Below the pieces are notes generated by a model, which searched no databases, had not been told where the DNA came from, and worked only from the letters and a program-made list of their open reading frames with translations. From NCBI RefSeq assembly GCF_040954835.1, contig NC_090698.1:51160284-51224283 (forward strand): DNA of 64,000 nt, written 5' to 3'. Below, piece after piece: positions 1 through 12,536 of the stretch. The stretch comes from Lepisosteus oculatus. Its lineage: Eukaryota; Chordata; Actinopteri; Semionotiformes; Lepisosteidae. The position numbers and the translations under genes are program-made. Position 1 is the stretch's first letter, and every line of letters begins with the position of its first letter.

Positions 1-204
1 TCCCAAGACAAATTCAATTTTGCATTGAAAAATGAATTAACTAGCCAAAATGATGCTTTCACACAGGATTGACAATTACCTGTTCATAGTGTAACGCATA
101 CGGCCGACATTGCAGGTTGTGCGAGCCGGCTTACCAGCGCGGTGAAGTCACCGCCCTTCCCTGTGAATAGCAGGGACCGCAGCCGTCGGGATGACGGGAG
201 ATTT

Positions 205-275
205 CCCTTTAGCTCAACTGGCTGGGTCCCTGTTGAGTAACGCTGGAGGCCTGGGTTCGAGTCACCGGTGGGGGG
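205..275 (+). repeat. tRNA-like SINE head (Pol III A and B boxes)
   Basis: TAGCTCAACTGG (210-221) fits the A box and GGTTCGAGTCA (254-264) fits the B box. Their spacing is as in a tRNA gene. It lies inside a GC-rich block of about 60-340 surrounded by AT-rich DNA, which may be the whole element. It is not a functional tRNA: no complete cloverleaf or acceptor pairing was found. Confidence 0.45.
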
Positions 276-1189
276 CCGACCTGAGGCTACAGCGGCGAGG
301 GCGCATACTCACGTGAACCCGAGAGTGCTTCAATATTTTATTAACTGTTACATTGATATTCATTGCTTTCCAGCTGTTTGAAACCTTATTTGAAGAAATA
401 AAACAATACTACTAAAATATTGTTTCCACTGTATTTTTTCATAGGTTCCTATAGACAATGACAAATTTCTCCATCAACCTGATACCAGCATGTGAACAAT
501 GATTTCTTATAGAAAGTCATTGGATTCTTATCTAGCGAAACTAAATGTATTTGGATCCATGTGGAAAAAATGTTTTCCTCTTAATCATTTTGACAGGTAG
601 CATCCTTTGAGGATAACTTTGAATATCGTAGCCCTTGAAATGTTAAGGAAAGCATCACTGTAAGCTCTTTCCAATTTTGTGCAAGTAGTGTAGATTTTCA
701 TTAGTGGTTCTCTATACTACATACTACATAAAATACTCAAATATCAAAATATTTTTTTTAATAAATATATCAAAATAACAGTAACATATTAAAGCTCAAA
801 TATCTTTTGGAGAGAAGAGACAATACTTTGCTTAATCTGATCTGAAATGTTATTGGACATTGGAAATATTTGCTGTTATTTTAAATGAAACATTAACAGT
901 TTGTTTTTCTTCAGCCTGACTTGATACCTATGATATTGCATTATATATACTAATACTTTGTTTTTAGAAGTACATTTCAAAAGACACAAAGCTTTGTATA
1001 AGGCTATAGCCTTTTTTGACTTGTTTGCTGTCATAGAGTCTCCAGTGGATCTCCACAATCTACTGTAGCATGCAAGAAAGCTCTGTTCCCCTTTGTGCAG
1101 TGCCTGGTCTCAAGCAGAATGAAAATCCACTCCCAATTTCAGAGGCAGCTGGTACAGTTTACACAGGACAAGAGTTACATGCTGAGGCA

Positions 1190-1470
1190 GAGTAATTGAG
1201 TGAGTATCAGATCACTTCATTAGGCACATACAATTTCTTGCATTAGGAATTCATCTTTTCACATACCTCAGGTTGCTTTCCATGAGACACGCAGACAGGG
1301 GGAGAAACTTGGGGTCAGAGCGCAGGGTCAGCCATTGTACAGCATCCTTGGTGTTAAGGGCATTGCTCAGGAGCCCACTGAAGTAGGATTCCTCTGCCGG
1401 CTGCGGGATTGGAACCAGCAACCTTCCTGCCACAGGTGCAAATCTTTAGCCACAGAGCCACCGCTATGTT
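1190..1470 (-). repeat. tRNA-derived SINE
   Basis: On the minus strand the head gcggtggctctgtggctaaa holds an A-box-like region and ggttgctggttccaatccc holds the B box (1406-1416). A body follows with cctgagcaatgcccttaac, gctgtacaatggctgaccct and gcaagaaattgtatgtgcct. The 60-codon open frame inside is a by-product of the repeat. Confidence 0.65.
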
Positions 1471-2019
1471 TTTCTTCTGGCCCTACTGAAGCATAAAGAG
1501 TATGTTTAGTACCTTAGATACATCAGTGAGTAAAGCAAGTAAATAGATTCAATAGATCCAAGCGATTTCATTAGCTTTTCCTTTATTTCGGAGAAGTGTG
1601 CCTGGTCAAACGTTTACACTCTTCAGGGAGACTACAAGTTCAATGCAGGCAACTGACTTCAGGGAGCAAGTGATACAGAGTTTAGATGAGCAGAGTCAGG
1701 TACAGTACAGTATATGCCAAGTGTGCACTGGAGTGTCAATAATCGAGGAGGACATGGAAAAAAATCACTTTTTGAGGAACTCTGGTAGGATTTCTGGGGA
1801 CTTTTTGGGAGCTCACTCCTCACCTTCTATGAGGGTTGAAGAGCATTCTACCCAGTGATTTTTTAAATTAAACTTTAACATGAAAATACTACATTGTGGG
1901 GATATATAGAATGAACACATCAAGATACACATTCTAATGTCCCTTTGAGGTTGAAAAATGTTGTTTCGCAAGTCTTTTCTATTTGTCCTTATAATAACCA
2001 GTCTCTAATTGAGATATTT

Positions 2020-2096
2020 TATTCTCTACATTCTGTAAAGCGCTTTGAGAAACCACCTTTAAAGGTGCTATATAAAATAAAGTTTATTATTATTAT
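2020..2096 (+). repeat. CR1/L2-type 3' tail with (ATT)n
   Basis: It contains gtaaagcgctttgagaaacc, aaaggtgctatataaaataa and then tttattattattat. This is the common 3' tail shared by fish LINEs and their dependent SINEs. Confidence 0.6.
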
Positions 2097-4493
2097 AAGT
2101 ACCATACATGCACCTGAAACAACAAATTCTTTCTGGCACAAACACAGTAACATGTAATTAGCTAACATTTAATTTTGTTTACATATTAATATGTTCCATT
2201 TGAACATTCAAGTTTTGACTAAAAACATTAACGTAAAAAGTGTATGCATCATCTGGAATTCAACACAATGGAAAAATGAAGGGGGTAATTTTTTTTACAA
2301 GATACGATGTATATCAAGAACAGTAAATCATACCAAACAGGAAACAGCAAATACTACCCTTGAAGCAAATATAACATAAGCAAGATAATGTATATCAAAT
2401 AATGATATTCTTAATGATTCCATTTTAAGAAAATGGAAGTACCTGGTTCTTGGCCTGTTGCAAGTCTGCTGTATGTCATGAGAAACAAATTACATCAAAC
2501 TAACAACCTGAAGGAAAATCTAAAGACAAGATTAAACAGATTAAATAGATTTACTAAATAATCTTAGAATTGTTAAAAGCATTTTCACTTCAGTAAATTA
2601 CAGGATATGTACAGTAAATGTATTCATCAGTCCCAATTGAAATTCTTCCTTACTTTAATTTACATTCGGTGCTTCTCTACTGTATATTCTATAATTGGAA
2701 ATCTTTGATCTGAATGGATACAATATCAAACACTTTCTAAAGCTTTCAGAATATGGCCAGCTTTAGTAAAAGGACACTGAGGACACACTAGCAAGAAATC
2801 TATGAGAAGCAGCATTTAAAATCTTCCTTCAAATGAAGAGGCTGGAAATATCCCACAATGAGACCTGGAGGGCAATGTCTTTAAAGTTGCAAAAGCTGCT
2901 CGTTTGAATGAGAGCTTCAAAGCTCACCTTTATCTGACATGATGGTTAAAGAACATGAAAGCGAGGTGGGTGGAATTCCCTGTAATGGTCAGCAGTATCA
3001 TGAAGTGATTAAAAGAAGGTAAATGTTGCTCTTTGTAGAAAAAACACTTGACCAAGACCTAGAAAACAACATGAATATATAGCATATATACAAACTCTAT
3101 TTGCAGACATGTGAATTCAGTTCTTTTATCCCTTTTAAAATACCTCAATGTTACTTCATTAAAAAAAATATTTACTGACTTATAATAGAAGAAGCAGGTA
3201 AAACATATTGGCTTTTAACATGATACTGTTTAGTTCTAACCATTTCCTTAAACAATGAGAATGCTGTAGAGTTATCAGAGGATAAAATTACTTAGTTTTT
3301 TTTCTCCATTTTGTTTGAATGATATAATTTGCTCCCTCCTGGATAGCTTTAAAAACATTTTTGATGATATGCAGTATGTAATACCCAAAATTAAAAAAAA
3401 TAAATACATTCAGAGTCACCATTTTTTGTTAATCGTACCCAATTTTAGAATTGCCAATTATGTTTTTCATGAGTAGTATCTCAGCTACGAAACCTGCGAC
3501 CCCCAAACTACAAAGTAAAGTAAGAGGAGGTGTAGACTGACTTCTCCAGCTCACCCAGCTTTGAGCAACTTGTTTTGTGACCCATCTGGAGTTTACTCCA
3601 AAGATTTTAGAGTATGGAAAGGGGAATTTTGGAACGAGGAGAGTACAGTATCTTAATATTAACTAACTAGTTTATAAATTCAATTCCTATATACAGTAGA
3701 CCCTTGTCTAACTGAAGTATTATGTTCTTTCAAAACACTGAGTTTTGAAGTCACCCATTCTTACAGAGATGTACTGTACAGTACAGTATATATCAGAATT
3801 TTATTATTCACAGATCAAAGGCCCTACCTATACTGAACTATCCATCAAATAAAAAATAAATAAATACTGTATATAGTAGAACAAAAACATAATTTCTGAC
3901 ACATACTGTACATATGACAAATTAATACTAAAATCTTTAAAACATTGAAAGCTGAGGACATACCTCCATGCAACTTATCCATGATCTTTTTCTTTTTCCA
4001 CTATGCCATAGGTTCTGTGTTTCTCCAAAATCACCAGTGCATCCACAGAGCAGACATTTAGACGGTATGATTGCCGTTTTTTTTCCACAGGTGTTATGAC
4101 ACACCAGGGCTCTGCAGACTGCAGTGAAGGCGTACAGTAAATACGGAGATAAAGGGCTGTACTATAGCTCTGTCCTGCAGGTGACTGTGGAGGGTTAGCA
4201 CCCGGAACCCAACTGCAGTGGGGTCGTTTTTGGAATTAAAGGGAAGGCTAAGCCAGTGCTCGCCCGAGGACACCAAAGGCACAGCAGAGCAGAGCAAAGT
4301 CTGATACCTGAAAATAGGCAATCGGCTTTTAAGCCTGAGGTAAGATACCCACAGAGCAGTTAGAACCACTCTGAGGTGCAGGAAGTGAAATCTTATTTTG
4401 GACCTGAAGGGGATGCAGGATTTTTATAGGCAAAATGTCAGGATGACGTGTAAAGAGCTGATCCTCATTGAAGGCTCAATGTCAGAGCACTTC

Positions 4494-4640
4494 CAGAGTG
4501 GCATTTTCTTAAACAGGTGGGTAGCTGCGTTAGCATGCGTAGGCTGCAAAGGAACAAGTAATATGTTTATTCCATGCTGAAAAGAGAAGAAAGAAAACAC
4601 AACATTTCAGCCATGGAGCCTTCTTCAGGTGTGACAGGGC
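4494..4640 (-). repeat. Penelope-like terminal repeat (longest copy)
   Basis: On the minus strand it reads cacacctgaagaaggctcca, a GGCT/GGCT-like stem, GAAA, a TTTC-rich run, cagcatggaataaac, acttgttcctttgcagccta and gcatgctaacgcagctaccc. It is the most complete of the four clear copies on the 3' side. Confidence 0.5.
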
Positions 4641-5128
4641 CTAGGGGGAGGGCTGAACAGAGGCATAAATCTAAATCAGGAGATCAGCAATCCCTCGTGG
4701 GAATGTAACAGTTTCCCGGGACAACCAGAAATTGTGAGCTTATCTACTTAAAAGTGTCAATAAGAGGAAAAAAAAATGTATCCACTAGGAATACAAAAAC
4801 AAATTCACATCATGGTCCCCAGTAAGCTATCCTAAATGTCTACTGGCATACCTCCTTCTACACAAAGGAAAGAAGAACACTCTGCATAATCAATTCATTG
4901 TCATAAGTATCCTCTCCAGTTCAGTCCTAACCAGTACAGTATGTCTCCCCCAACAAATGCCAGGTAGGAGGAGCATTAAGGGACCATGGGAAAATGACTG
5001 CACCCTTTTCTGCTGTTCTCTGTTGAGTCTCCCTCTGTCTCCAAGTCCTCTACTGTGTCCAGTGATGCAATCTGTGTCCCCAAATCCTTTTTTTTTCTTT
5101 TTGAGTTCCCCTGGCTGAGGCTTATATA

Positions 5129-5660
5129 CAGTGATGTGAAAAAGAAAGTACACCGTCATAAGATTCTATGGTTTTACACATTAATACATATCTGACCTTC
5201 ACCAAGTACTCACCAAGTCCTTACAGTAGATAAATCTAACCTCGGGTGACAAGTAGTTCACACAAATTTTACTTTGTCATGTATGAAATAAAAAAAATCA
5301 GCCTACATTCAGAAGCCTTGTGTGAAAAAATAAGGGCACCCCATCATTCGGTAATGAGTGGAACCCCCTTGGAACTCCCAGCATAGCTTGAAGTAAATAT
5401 TTCCTGTAAAGGCTTATTACTCTCTCAAACCTCCTAGAAGGAATTATGTCCTTACAAAACTGTTTCACCTGGATGGTGCTTGAGGGGATTGGTATAAGCA
5501 CACCTCTCTTTAGGTCCTGCCACAGCATGTAAAAGGGGTTGAGGTCTGAACTTTGTAAAATCACTGTATGCACTCCTTGGCAAGATTGAGTGGTGGAAAT
5601 TTTGCAATGATCATGGGGGGTCGTCAGACCTACTGCAATGTATGGGGTCAAAGTAATGAA
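5129..5660 (-). mobile_element. Tc1-like transposon fragment (transposase 3' end plus one inverted repeat)
   Basis: It starts after TA with CAGTGATGTGAAAAAGAAAG, a Tc1-family inverted-repeat end. The minus-strand frame 5298-5651 includes DLNPFYMLWQDLKRGV, then RRFERVISLYRKYLLQ. This is the C-terminal part of a Tc1-like transposase, holding the second catalytic-region block (DLNP...W). The N-terminal half and the other inverted repeat are absent. Confidence 0.75.
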
Positions 5661-8600
5661 TTGACCTCATGTAGCTGACCAGGCATTCCTCCTTTATTCT
5701 CGTGTCTGCTTTCTATCCCTGGTCTGCGTAAGTCTATTTTGCAATGTCATCACTAACTGTAATAAACAAGCATCAAGGCACACATGCAATCTTTTTTGAA
5801 TGATACATATCCTACTGATTGCGCCAGGAAGGATTGGAGTCCTTGATTAAAGGGACAAAGCACACACAAGATAAAAAAACCCTGACAGAATACCATTCCA
5901 TTTTACTGTATGTGTACATAAAGTCATGATACTCCCTGAGCTACCCAAGCTACTGCCAGTGTCTTCCAATGACATTAAGACTTTTTTTCTATACCCTACC
6001 AGTTTCAGGTGCCATATTGTTTGATACCATGCCATGCAACTTTGTAAGGTTATTAACCAAAAATAAAAACAAGGCAATCATATCATCACTGAACAGTTAG
6101 TGGTAACAACGTTGAGAGAGAGAGGATGTGATGGTAGCAAGGAGTTAGTATTGGATTACATATTCCAATATTCTAGACCAAACATAACCATGGACACTAT
6201 TTTTGACTGCATATTACCATGTGTTTTTATTGTTTTTGCATTCAACAGATAATCGTTCCCATAGATTTTTTCTAAATAATCAAAGTAACCTGGAGAATGG
6301 CAAACTGCAAGCTATACATACTGTACATACAGTATATATTTAGGTAAACAATTTTACAGCCGTTTGTTTCCTTAATTTGGTTCTGGTGAACACAGCACTT
6401 CTTACCAAGATAATTATGAGTGTTTATTTATATAGGGAAGTCTGTTTGTGAAAATGCAAAAAAAAACATTTAAATTACAACCAATTCTCGCTGATCTAGC
6501 TTGCTATTTGAATTATTGTTTATGATTATGACAGCATATGTTGGCTACAGTTTTTGAAACATGCAAAATATTATATGATCTAGACCTAATATTTGTTTTC
6601 ATATGCAGCTTTTTTTTAATGAAAAAAAAAAGATTGGATATTCCACGTATCTAAGTTTCATAAATGTTTGTCACTTTTCTTTCATCTGAATTAATATGAT
6701 TTTTTACTTATTTTCAAATAGAAAACTTATATTCAAAGAGTTTGAGGTGTCTTTGAGCTGTATAAATATGATGTCAAGGAACAAGTAATAGGTTTATTCC
6801 ATGCTGAAAAAAAGAAGAAAGAGAACACAACGTTTCGGCCGTGGAACCTTCTTCAGATGTGATGTCTTTCTTCCAATAGCTATATTTAATATTATAACCA
6901 GAGCACTGTGGCTAATACATCTCCTATTACATTCAAAGTTAAATCGAAAATGTAATGGTGAAAGAAGAAGCATTCATATTTAAATGAGGCAATTATTGGC
7001 ATGATACATTGACTGCAAGCCTTAGGCAGCCACCCACACAGAATATGAACAGTGGACAAGGCCACATTATGTTCACTCATGGCCATCAACAACCCATCTT
7101 TTCTGCCCTAATCATTAACTGTGATGGAAACAGCACATCACAGCATTGTAAAACCAGAGTACATCCTTACACTATGGTAGTTCATTGTCAGGATTTCTCT
7201 AGTTTATATGACACCCAACATACAGTACTGTACATGGTGCAGCAAAGGGTAACAAACAAGCCATTATACAGTACATGGATAGCTGACTCATCTTTACTGG
7301 AAGCTAGTGAGGTGATTCCAGTAATGACAAAAAAGCCCATGCTGAAGGACAAAAAGTAGATGACATTTCCCATTTTTAAATGAACGTTTCACTTTAATTA
7401 AACATGACAAGTAAAATACTTTTATAAAAGGATACAAACCTGTCAAAGTCGATTAGTTATCTCTGTTTTGCCATAATGCGTCTGTATTTAAATAATACAG
7501 AAGACAACATGTTTGTAAATCAGAACCTTTCCGTGACATACTTTTCTCTGAACATGGATTGCTTCCCTCTATGACGCATCTTGATCTCTGACTTGTGGGT
7601 GGAAATTCAGAAACCGTAGGGTTTGCCTCTGGCTGTGACTCATTAGCCAAGAGTATCCATCTCCCCACGGGGAAAAGCAGATGATTATTTAAAGACACAC
7701 AGCTAAATGACAAGCAGACTGATTTGTAGATAAAAAGTTAGAAAGTCCTATTGAATTTTCTTACATTCATATTCCTAGGTCAAAAAGACCTTTAAAAACT
7801 GGGTAAGCTGGTTTGCATTCACCAGACTTAAAAATGAAAAATGACAGCCATCCCATATGCACCTTAAATACAAAGACTAAAACCGAGTTAAAAAAATAAC
7901 TGAAACATTAAACAAGCAATAATCATGTTTATAAAACTACAGTATAAGAACATCTTTATTTGCTGTTATTTTAATATACCTTATACTGTTTTTATTATGA
8001 TCTAATTTTATTTTTTTATTGGTTAAACACACACTAAACTCGGCAAGAGTTCATAAGAATTGTAACTTAAATGGGCCCTTCCTGCTCACTAGTCACTGTA
8101 ATGAGTAATGTAATGCAATGTACGAGTGAATAAGTACAGGTTGTGCAGCAGACATTTCATTGCAGAAATGTTCCAATGTGATCTGCATGCAGAGTTAACA
8201 AGAAAGTTGTATTTGTCAGCAAAACTGTCTTGAAATCAAGGGCAATATTTCTATTGGATTAAAAGAGATGTACTCACAAATCTGCTTGATTACAATGTAA
8301 TAGGGCCGGTTCATGTCACCCGATATTTTGTTCCCTCATTCCAAATTGCAAACAATGACAGTAATAAGGCACTACACCTACCTGGAAATTTTGTTGATGA
8401 TGTGATGTTAATTGGAGGTTTTGTTAATTGGAGGATGTTGCTATGGACATTTTACCTTTATTGTGGTTTGAAATGCACTCATCAATACCGATTCTTTATA
8501 ACCCTGAAATGTTCAAAAAAGCATTGCAGTTCCCCTTTAAATTGCTTAATAAACATTATGCCTTGCATTTCCCTTAACACATACCGTAAACTTGCACTTC

Positions 8601-9007
8601 TGCATAGTCAAGGCTCTGCTCAGTGTCCATGGGCAAGACCGTCCTTTGACAGCTACTGTATAAGGCAAAAAAAGGTAAAAGAATTTAAAAAGTCCAGAAG
8701 AACAGTTCAATAATGTACATAATTCTCAACATCATTCCTTTCATTATTCTTTTCAACACCTTTTAATTCAGAGGGTTAATTCCAGTTGAGAAGGTACTGT
8801 AAATGTTAATTTCAGCAACTGAAAAGAAACAGATTAGCAAAGGAAAGCCACAATGTAGAGGAAATTTTTCAGAGGAAACCCACGTGTCACTTCTAAAATC
8901 TACTTTAAAATAAGCTTTATATGAACACAGAATTCCTTATCTTTGAAAGGTATTCCTGAAGCATTTCCTACTTACAAACATAATCATTCAGAATTTCAAA
9001 ATTATAT
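5661..9007. other. Intergenic, no gene seen
   Basis: AT-rich sequence with one Penelope-like repeat (6778-6866). Short open frames here show neither conserved motifs nor splice-compatible context. Confidence 0.6.
6778..6866 (-). repeat. Penelope-like terminal repeat
   Basis: On the minus strand: catctgaagaaggttccacg, gccgaaacgttgtg, then cagcatggaataaacctatt and acttgttcctt. It keeps the undamaged GCCGAAACGTTGTG block. Confidence 0.5.
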
Positions 9008-9626
9008 TCATTAAATAATAATAATAATAATTGCTTACACTTATATAGCGCTTTTCTGGACACTCCACTCAAAGCGCTTTACAGGTAATGGGGTCTCCCC
9101 TCCACCACCACCAATGTGCAGCATCCACCTGGATGATGCGACGGCAGCCATAGTGCGCCAGAACGCTCACCACACATCAGCTATTAGTGGGGAGGAGAGC
9201 AGAGAGAGTAATGAAGCCAATTCATAGAGGGGGATTATTAGGAGGCCATGATTGGTAAGGGCCAATGGGAAATTTGAAGTGCAATTTATTCACTTACCTG
9301 GCAAGATACATTCCAGGTTACACCCCTACTCTTTTCGAGAAACGCCCTGGGATTTTTAATGACCACAGAGAGTCAGGACCTCGGTTTTACGTCTCATCCG
9401 AAGGACGGCACCTGTTTACAGTATAGTGTCCCCATCACTATACTGGGGCATTAGGACCCACGTGGACCACAGGGTGAGCACCCCCTGCTGGCCCCACTAA
9501 CACCTCTTCCAGCAGCAACCTTAGTTTTTCCCAGGAGGTCTCCCATCCAGGTACTGACCAGGCTCACACCTGCTTAGCTTCAGTGGGTTGCCAGTTGTGA
9601 GTTGCAGGGTGACATGGCTGCTGGCC
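9008..9626 (-). repeat. SINE with 5S-rRNA-like head
   Basis: On the minus strand the head (about 9626-9528) has gaagctaagcaggtgtgagc (5S box A like), tacctggatgggagacctcc (intermediate element and box C) and ctgggaaaa. These are the internal promoter blocks of 5S RNA genes. A body of about 500 nt follows, ending in agcgctatataagtgtaagc and (ATT)n at 9008-9030, so the tail is of the LINE-mobilised type. This fits 5S-derived SINEs. Confidence 0.7.
9278..9313 (+). repeat. 36-bp exact direct repeat, copy 1 (inside SINE)
   Basis: Runs from aagtgcaatttattcac to gcaagatacatt. It is identical to 9673-9708, which lies outside the SINE beyond the AAAT run. It sits where the SINE body expected from related copies is interrupted. 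Confidence 0.9.
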
Positions 9627-9627
9627 A

Positions 9628-9628
<1 letters not shown>

Positions 9629-9662
<34 letters not shown>

Positions 9663-9664
9663 AA
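9629..9664 (+). repeat. (AAAT)n microsatellite
   Basis: About eight tandem aaat units directly next to the 5S-headed end of the SINE, followed at 9673 by the second copy of a 36-bp direct repeat. Confidence 0.9.
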
Positions 9665-9672
9665 AAGTAATT

Positions 9673-9708
9673 AAGTGCAATTTATTCACTTACCTGGCAA
9701 GATACATT
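9673..9708 (+). repeat. 36-bp exact direct repeat, copy 2 (flanking)
   Basis: Identical over 36 bases to 9278-9313, 395 bp away. The flanks differ on both sides. Confidence 0.9.
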
Positions 9709-12247
9709 TCACATATTAACAAAAACAGAGAAACCAGCAGTGTAACAACCAGAAAATATTTCAATTATAGTAGGAAACCTTACAGATAAAGTTCAGTGCT
9801 AATTTGTTGTCGAGCTTTGTTTCATAGGAATTCTCATTTGGATTATTTTTCAGGTTTTACAGTTCCTGTATGTATACTTTTTGACAGTAAACCTCTTTCA
9901 GTAAGTAAAATGGGAAGCATTGAGGTATTAGAAAAAGCGCATTAAGTAGGACATACATTTTTACAATAAAAAAGCAGAAGAGTTTCAGCATATGGAAACT
10001 GCTATCATTTCAGACTGTGGTGAAAATCTTCACGATCTCCTGATCTTCTAGTCAAAAGTAGTTGCTGTCAAAAGCACACTACAACTGAGACAACCCTTTA
10101 TCACTAATTGTCTACTCTACAGCATCCCATGTTTGGAAAGTTAAGTATAGGCCTCAGTATATTCAGTGCACTGTTGGAAGAGGATAATTTCAAGATTTAT
10201 TGTCTCATTTGGGGAATTTTGTTTTACAGCACACTCCCAACATCCCTACACAAAGACAGACAAACTTTTACCAACCAAGAACTCAGTGCAATAGTGTTAC
10301 AGCAAGAAAAGGGAAAAGCTAGTCATGATACATTGTTTGAAAGAGATATGCAGTGGAGTTGAAACATTTCTTGTGTCTATTAGTCTTACACCTGGGGACA
10401 CAGAGGCTTCTCCCAGACAGAAGTGTGAACTCGCTGTGGAGATACACTCCAAAATACATTCTGCTTTCTTTGCTACCCTCTGTTTGTAGAGAGTATTTAA
10501 GGCGATTTGATTTGCTCCATTTGCTACTTCTTTTGGCTAATTTCCCAAGCCTATTACAATCAATGGTACTGTTACCAAATCAGCAGGTGAGACAGTATAT
10601 TAAGACACTTTCAATAAAAGACTTGTAGAAAGTATTAAGATGGTTCCATCTACCTTGAAATAGCTTAGTTTCTGTAGAATAAGTGTCTCTGTTGTCGTTT
10701 TTATAAATGGTGTCACAACATTTGTCCCAACTCGGGTATTGTCTATGACAAGTCCCCAGTACTTGTAGTCACGGACAATTTCTACAGTCTGACCATTCAT
10801 TACAGTAGGTTGGAGGAGTGATAGCCTGCAAATGTGTAGGTGTGGTTTGTTACAGATACTGGATATACTACATTTCGCAGTATGTACTAAGGCCAAATAT
10901 TTTGGAATTCCCCCTTCATATTAACAATAATAATAATTGCAGAGACAAAATATCAGTTCACTGTACGATTTGAATGATTGGCTGATTAGTTGATTGATAA
11001 GACTGACCTTTATAACAATACACTATAGAAAGGCTATGCTGTTAAGTATAAGATATATATCATTTTTTTCTTATCCCTTTGACTAGTGACTGTCAAAGAT
11101 AATTGCTTATTTTACAAAATGAACAATTTTGCATCGGAGGCTTAATACACAATAACCCAAATGTGAGATGTAAACAATATACTGAAATACCCCAGCACAG
11201 ACTGAAAGAACATGTTGAGACAAAAAAAACAGCACTCCTCTCTAGTTAGGAAATGCCAGCGTGACGAAACAGATTTTAAAATGACTTCTGAAGACAGATA
11301 GAGCTTTGTACAGTCTCGAGTAGAACATTTCACTAGAAAGCCATATTGCCCTGAGTTTGATATATAGCCATGGATCTCATAGCAAACAAAAATTGAAAAA
11401 GCAACGCCAGAAAGTCTTCTGATGTATGTACTGTAGGAAGGAGTCAGATTGTTTAGTGCTGTAGGGGTCAGAATAAGGCCTTCAAAGTCAATCCTACAGA
11501 ACACTGAAAGCCGATGCAGGAAAGTAAGAACAAGAGTAACATTCATGTGGAGCTTGCATCGGGTTAGGATTCTAACAGTGCTCTTTTATATTCACGATAT
11601 ACAGTATTCACTCAGCCTTTATTACTAAAAATTAAAGTTTGCTATGGGGGTATCTAAAGCAATTTTGTGGATGAGACACGACCAAACGCGACATCTTTAC
11701 ACAAAGCTAATGGAATTTCCACCGTGCATTGATAAACATTCAAGTGACATTAAATAGGTAACTCTGGAATTAAGTTGTTACAGATTGACTATACATAATT
11801 TAAATTATTTTCTTCTTTGCTATAAAAACAGATTTTCCTTCTTTACTGATTTTTCCCATTTCTTAAATTAATATTTCATTTTATGTTTAATACTTAGTAT
11901 CTAAATTCATTCCATTAATCTGTAAAGAGAGATGATGTACAATAAAAGTCATTATATAAAATGAAGATTAATATGATCATCACCATCCAGGTATCTTCAT
12001 AGAGATGTCTGAATTAGATAAGCAATAAGCAACCAAATGTGCCAGATGGGACCAATAGCCTCCTCTTTATTGGAACATTTCTTAAGGTTAATCAGCTCTT
12101 CCAAAGAAACTATTCTAGTCACCCCTAGGCATGTTTTCATTGTGCAGGAACTACAGATTATATACGAGCTTCCAATTGTACTTGCACTGCAGTAAATTGT
12201 AAATATCATATGCACTTCCTAATTGGGCTCATCTAAATTTAGCATAT
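9709..12247. other. Intergenic, only a LINE fragment recognised
   Basis: Outside the RT fragment at 10600-10896 nothing is identifiable. The 134-codon minus frame at 11142-11546 has no family resemblance and sits in AT-rich DNA. Confidence 0.6.
10600..10896 (-). pseudogene. LINE reverse-transcriptase fragment
   Basis: The minus-strand frame has NGQTVEIVRDYKYWGLVIDN followed by TETLILQKLSYFKVDGTILI. This corresponds to the region after the RT palm in fish non-LTR retrotransposons (VE-DYKYLG-VIDN... then RKL-SF-VD-TIL). It is truncated at both ends and carries no catalytic motif, so it is inert. Confidence 0.6.
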
Positions 12248-12475
12248 CGTTACAGCATTAGGTGACTGGGAAGTGTCTCTCGCAGAGTAAACACTTCTAG
12301 CTTCAAAGCAGAGGGGACGTTTGCTGGGATGTGGGGGTTCCCTGATCAAAAACAATGTTAACCTTGGTGTACCTAGGTAATTAATTTGTGGGTTAATGAT
12401 TGTCAATGAGCAGCCCAGAAACACACCATATAAGATCATATTAAAACCACAGAAAGGAAGGAAGTACAATAAGAG

Positions 12476-12536
12476 AAGAAAAAGAGAGAGAAAACGGGAG
12501 AGAAGAGAGAAGAGAGAAGAGAGAAGAGAGAAGAGT
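12476..12536 (+). repeat. GA-rich microsatellite inside the LTR
   Basis: Tandem gagaagaga-type units expand a purine-rich stretch that is shorter and non-repetitive in the second LTR copy. Confidence 0.8.

Larger units (their letters stand above)
340..5128. other. Intergenic, downstream of PRRC1
   Basis: Apart from the repeats listed separately, it is AT-rich with no coding frame showing conserved residues. At 3690-3720 a short acagtagacccttg stretch loosely resembles a pogo/Tigger end with no partner. At 4094-4369 an open minus-strand frame has no recognisable protein. Confidence 0.6.

Noticed and set aside
205..275. Functional tRNA gene
   Set aside because: A and B boxes are present but no full cloverleaf with acceptor-stem pairing could be drawn.
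1251..1433. 60-codon minus-strand ORF with a plausible protein
   Set aside because: It is wholly inside a tRNA-derived SINE; the frame is incidental.
3690..3720. Pogo/Tigger-type inverted-repeat end
   Set aside because: Only a short loose match, with no second end or transposase.
5298..5651. 117-codon ORF as a host gene
   Set aside because: Residues match the C-terminus of Tc1-like transposases and it sits next to a Tc1 inverted-repeat end.
11142..11546. 134-codon minus-strand ORF
   Set aside because: No motif, signal or homology recognised; AT-rich intergenic DNA makes such frames by chance.
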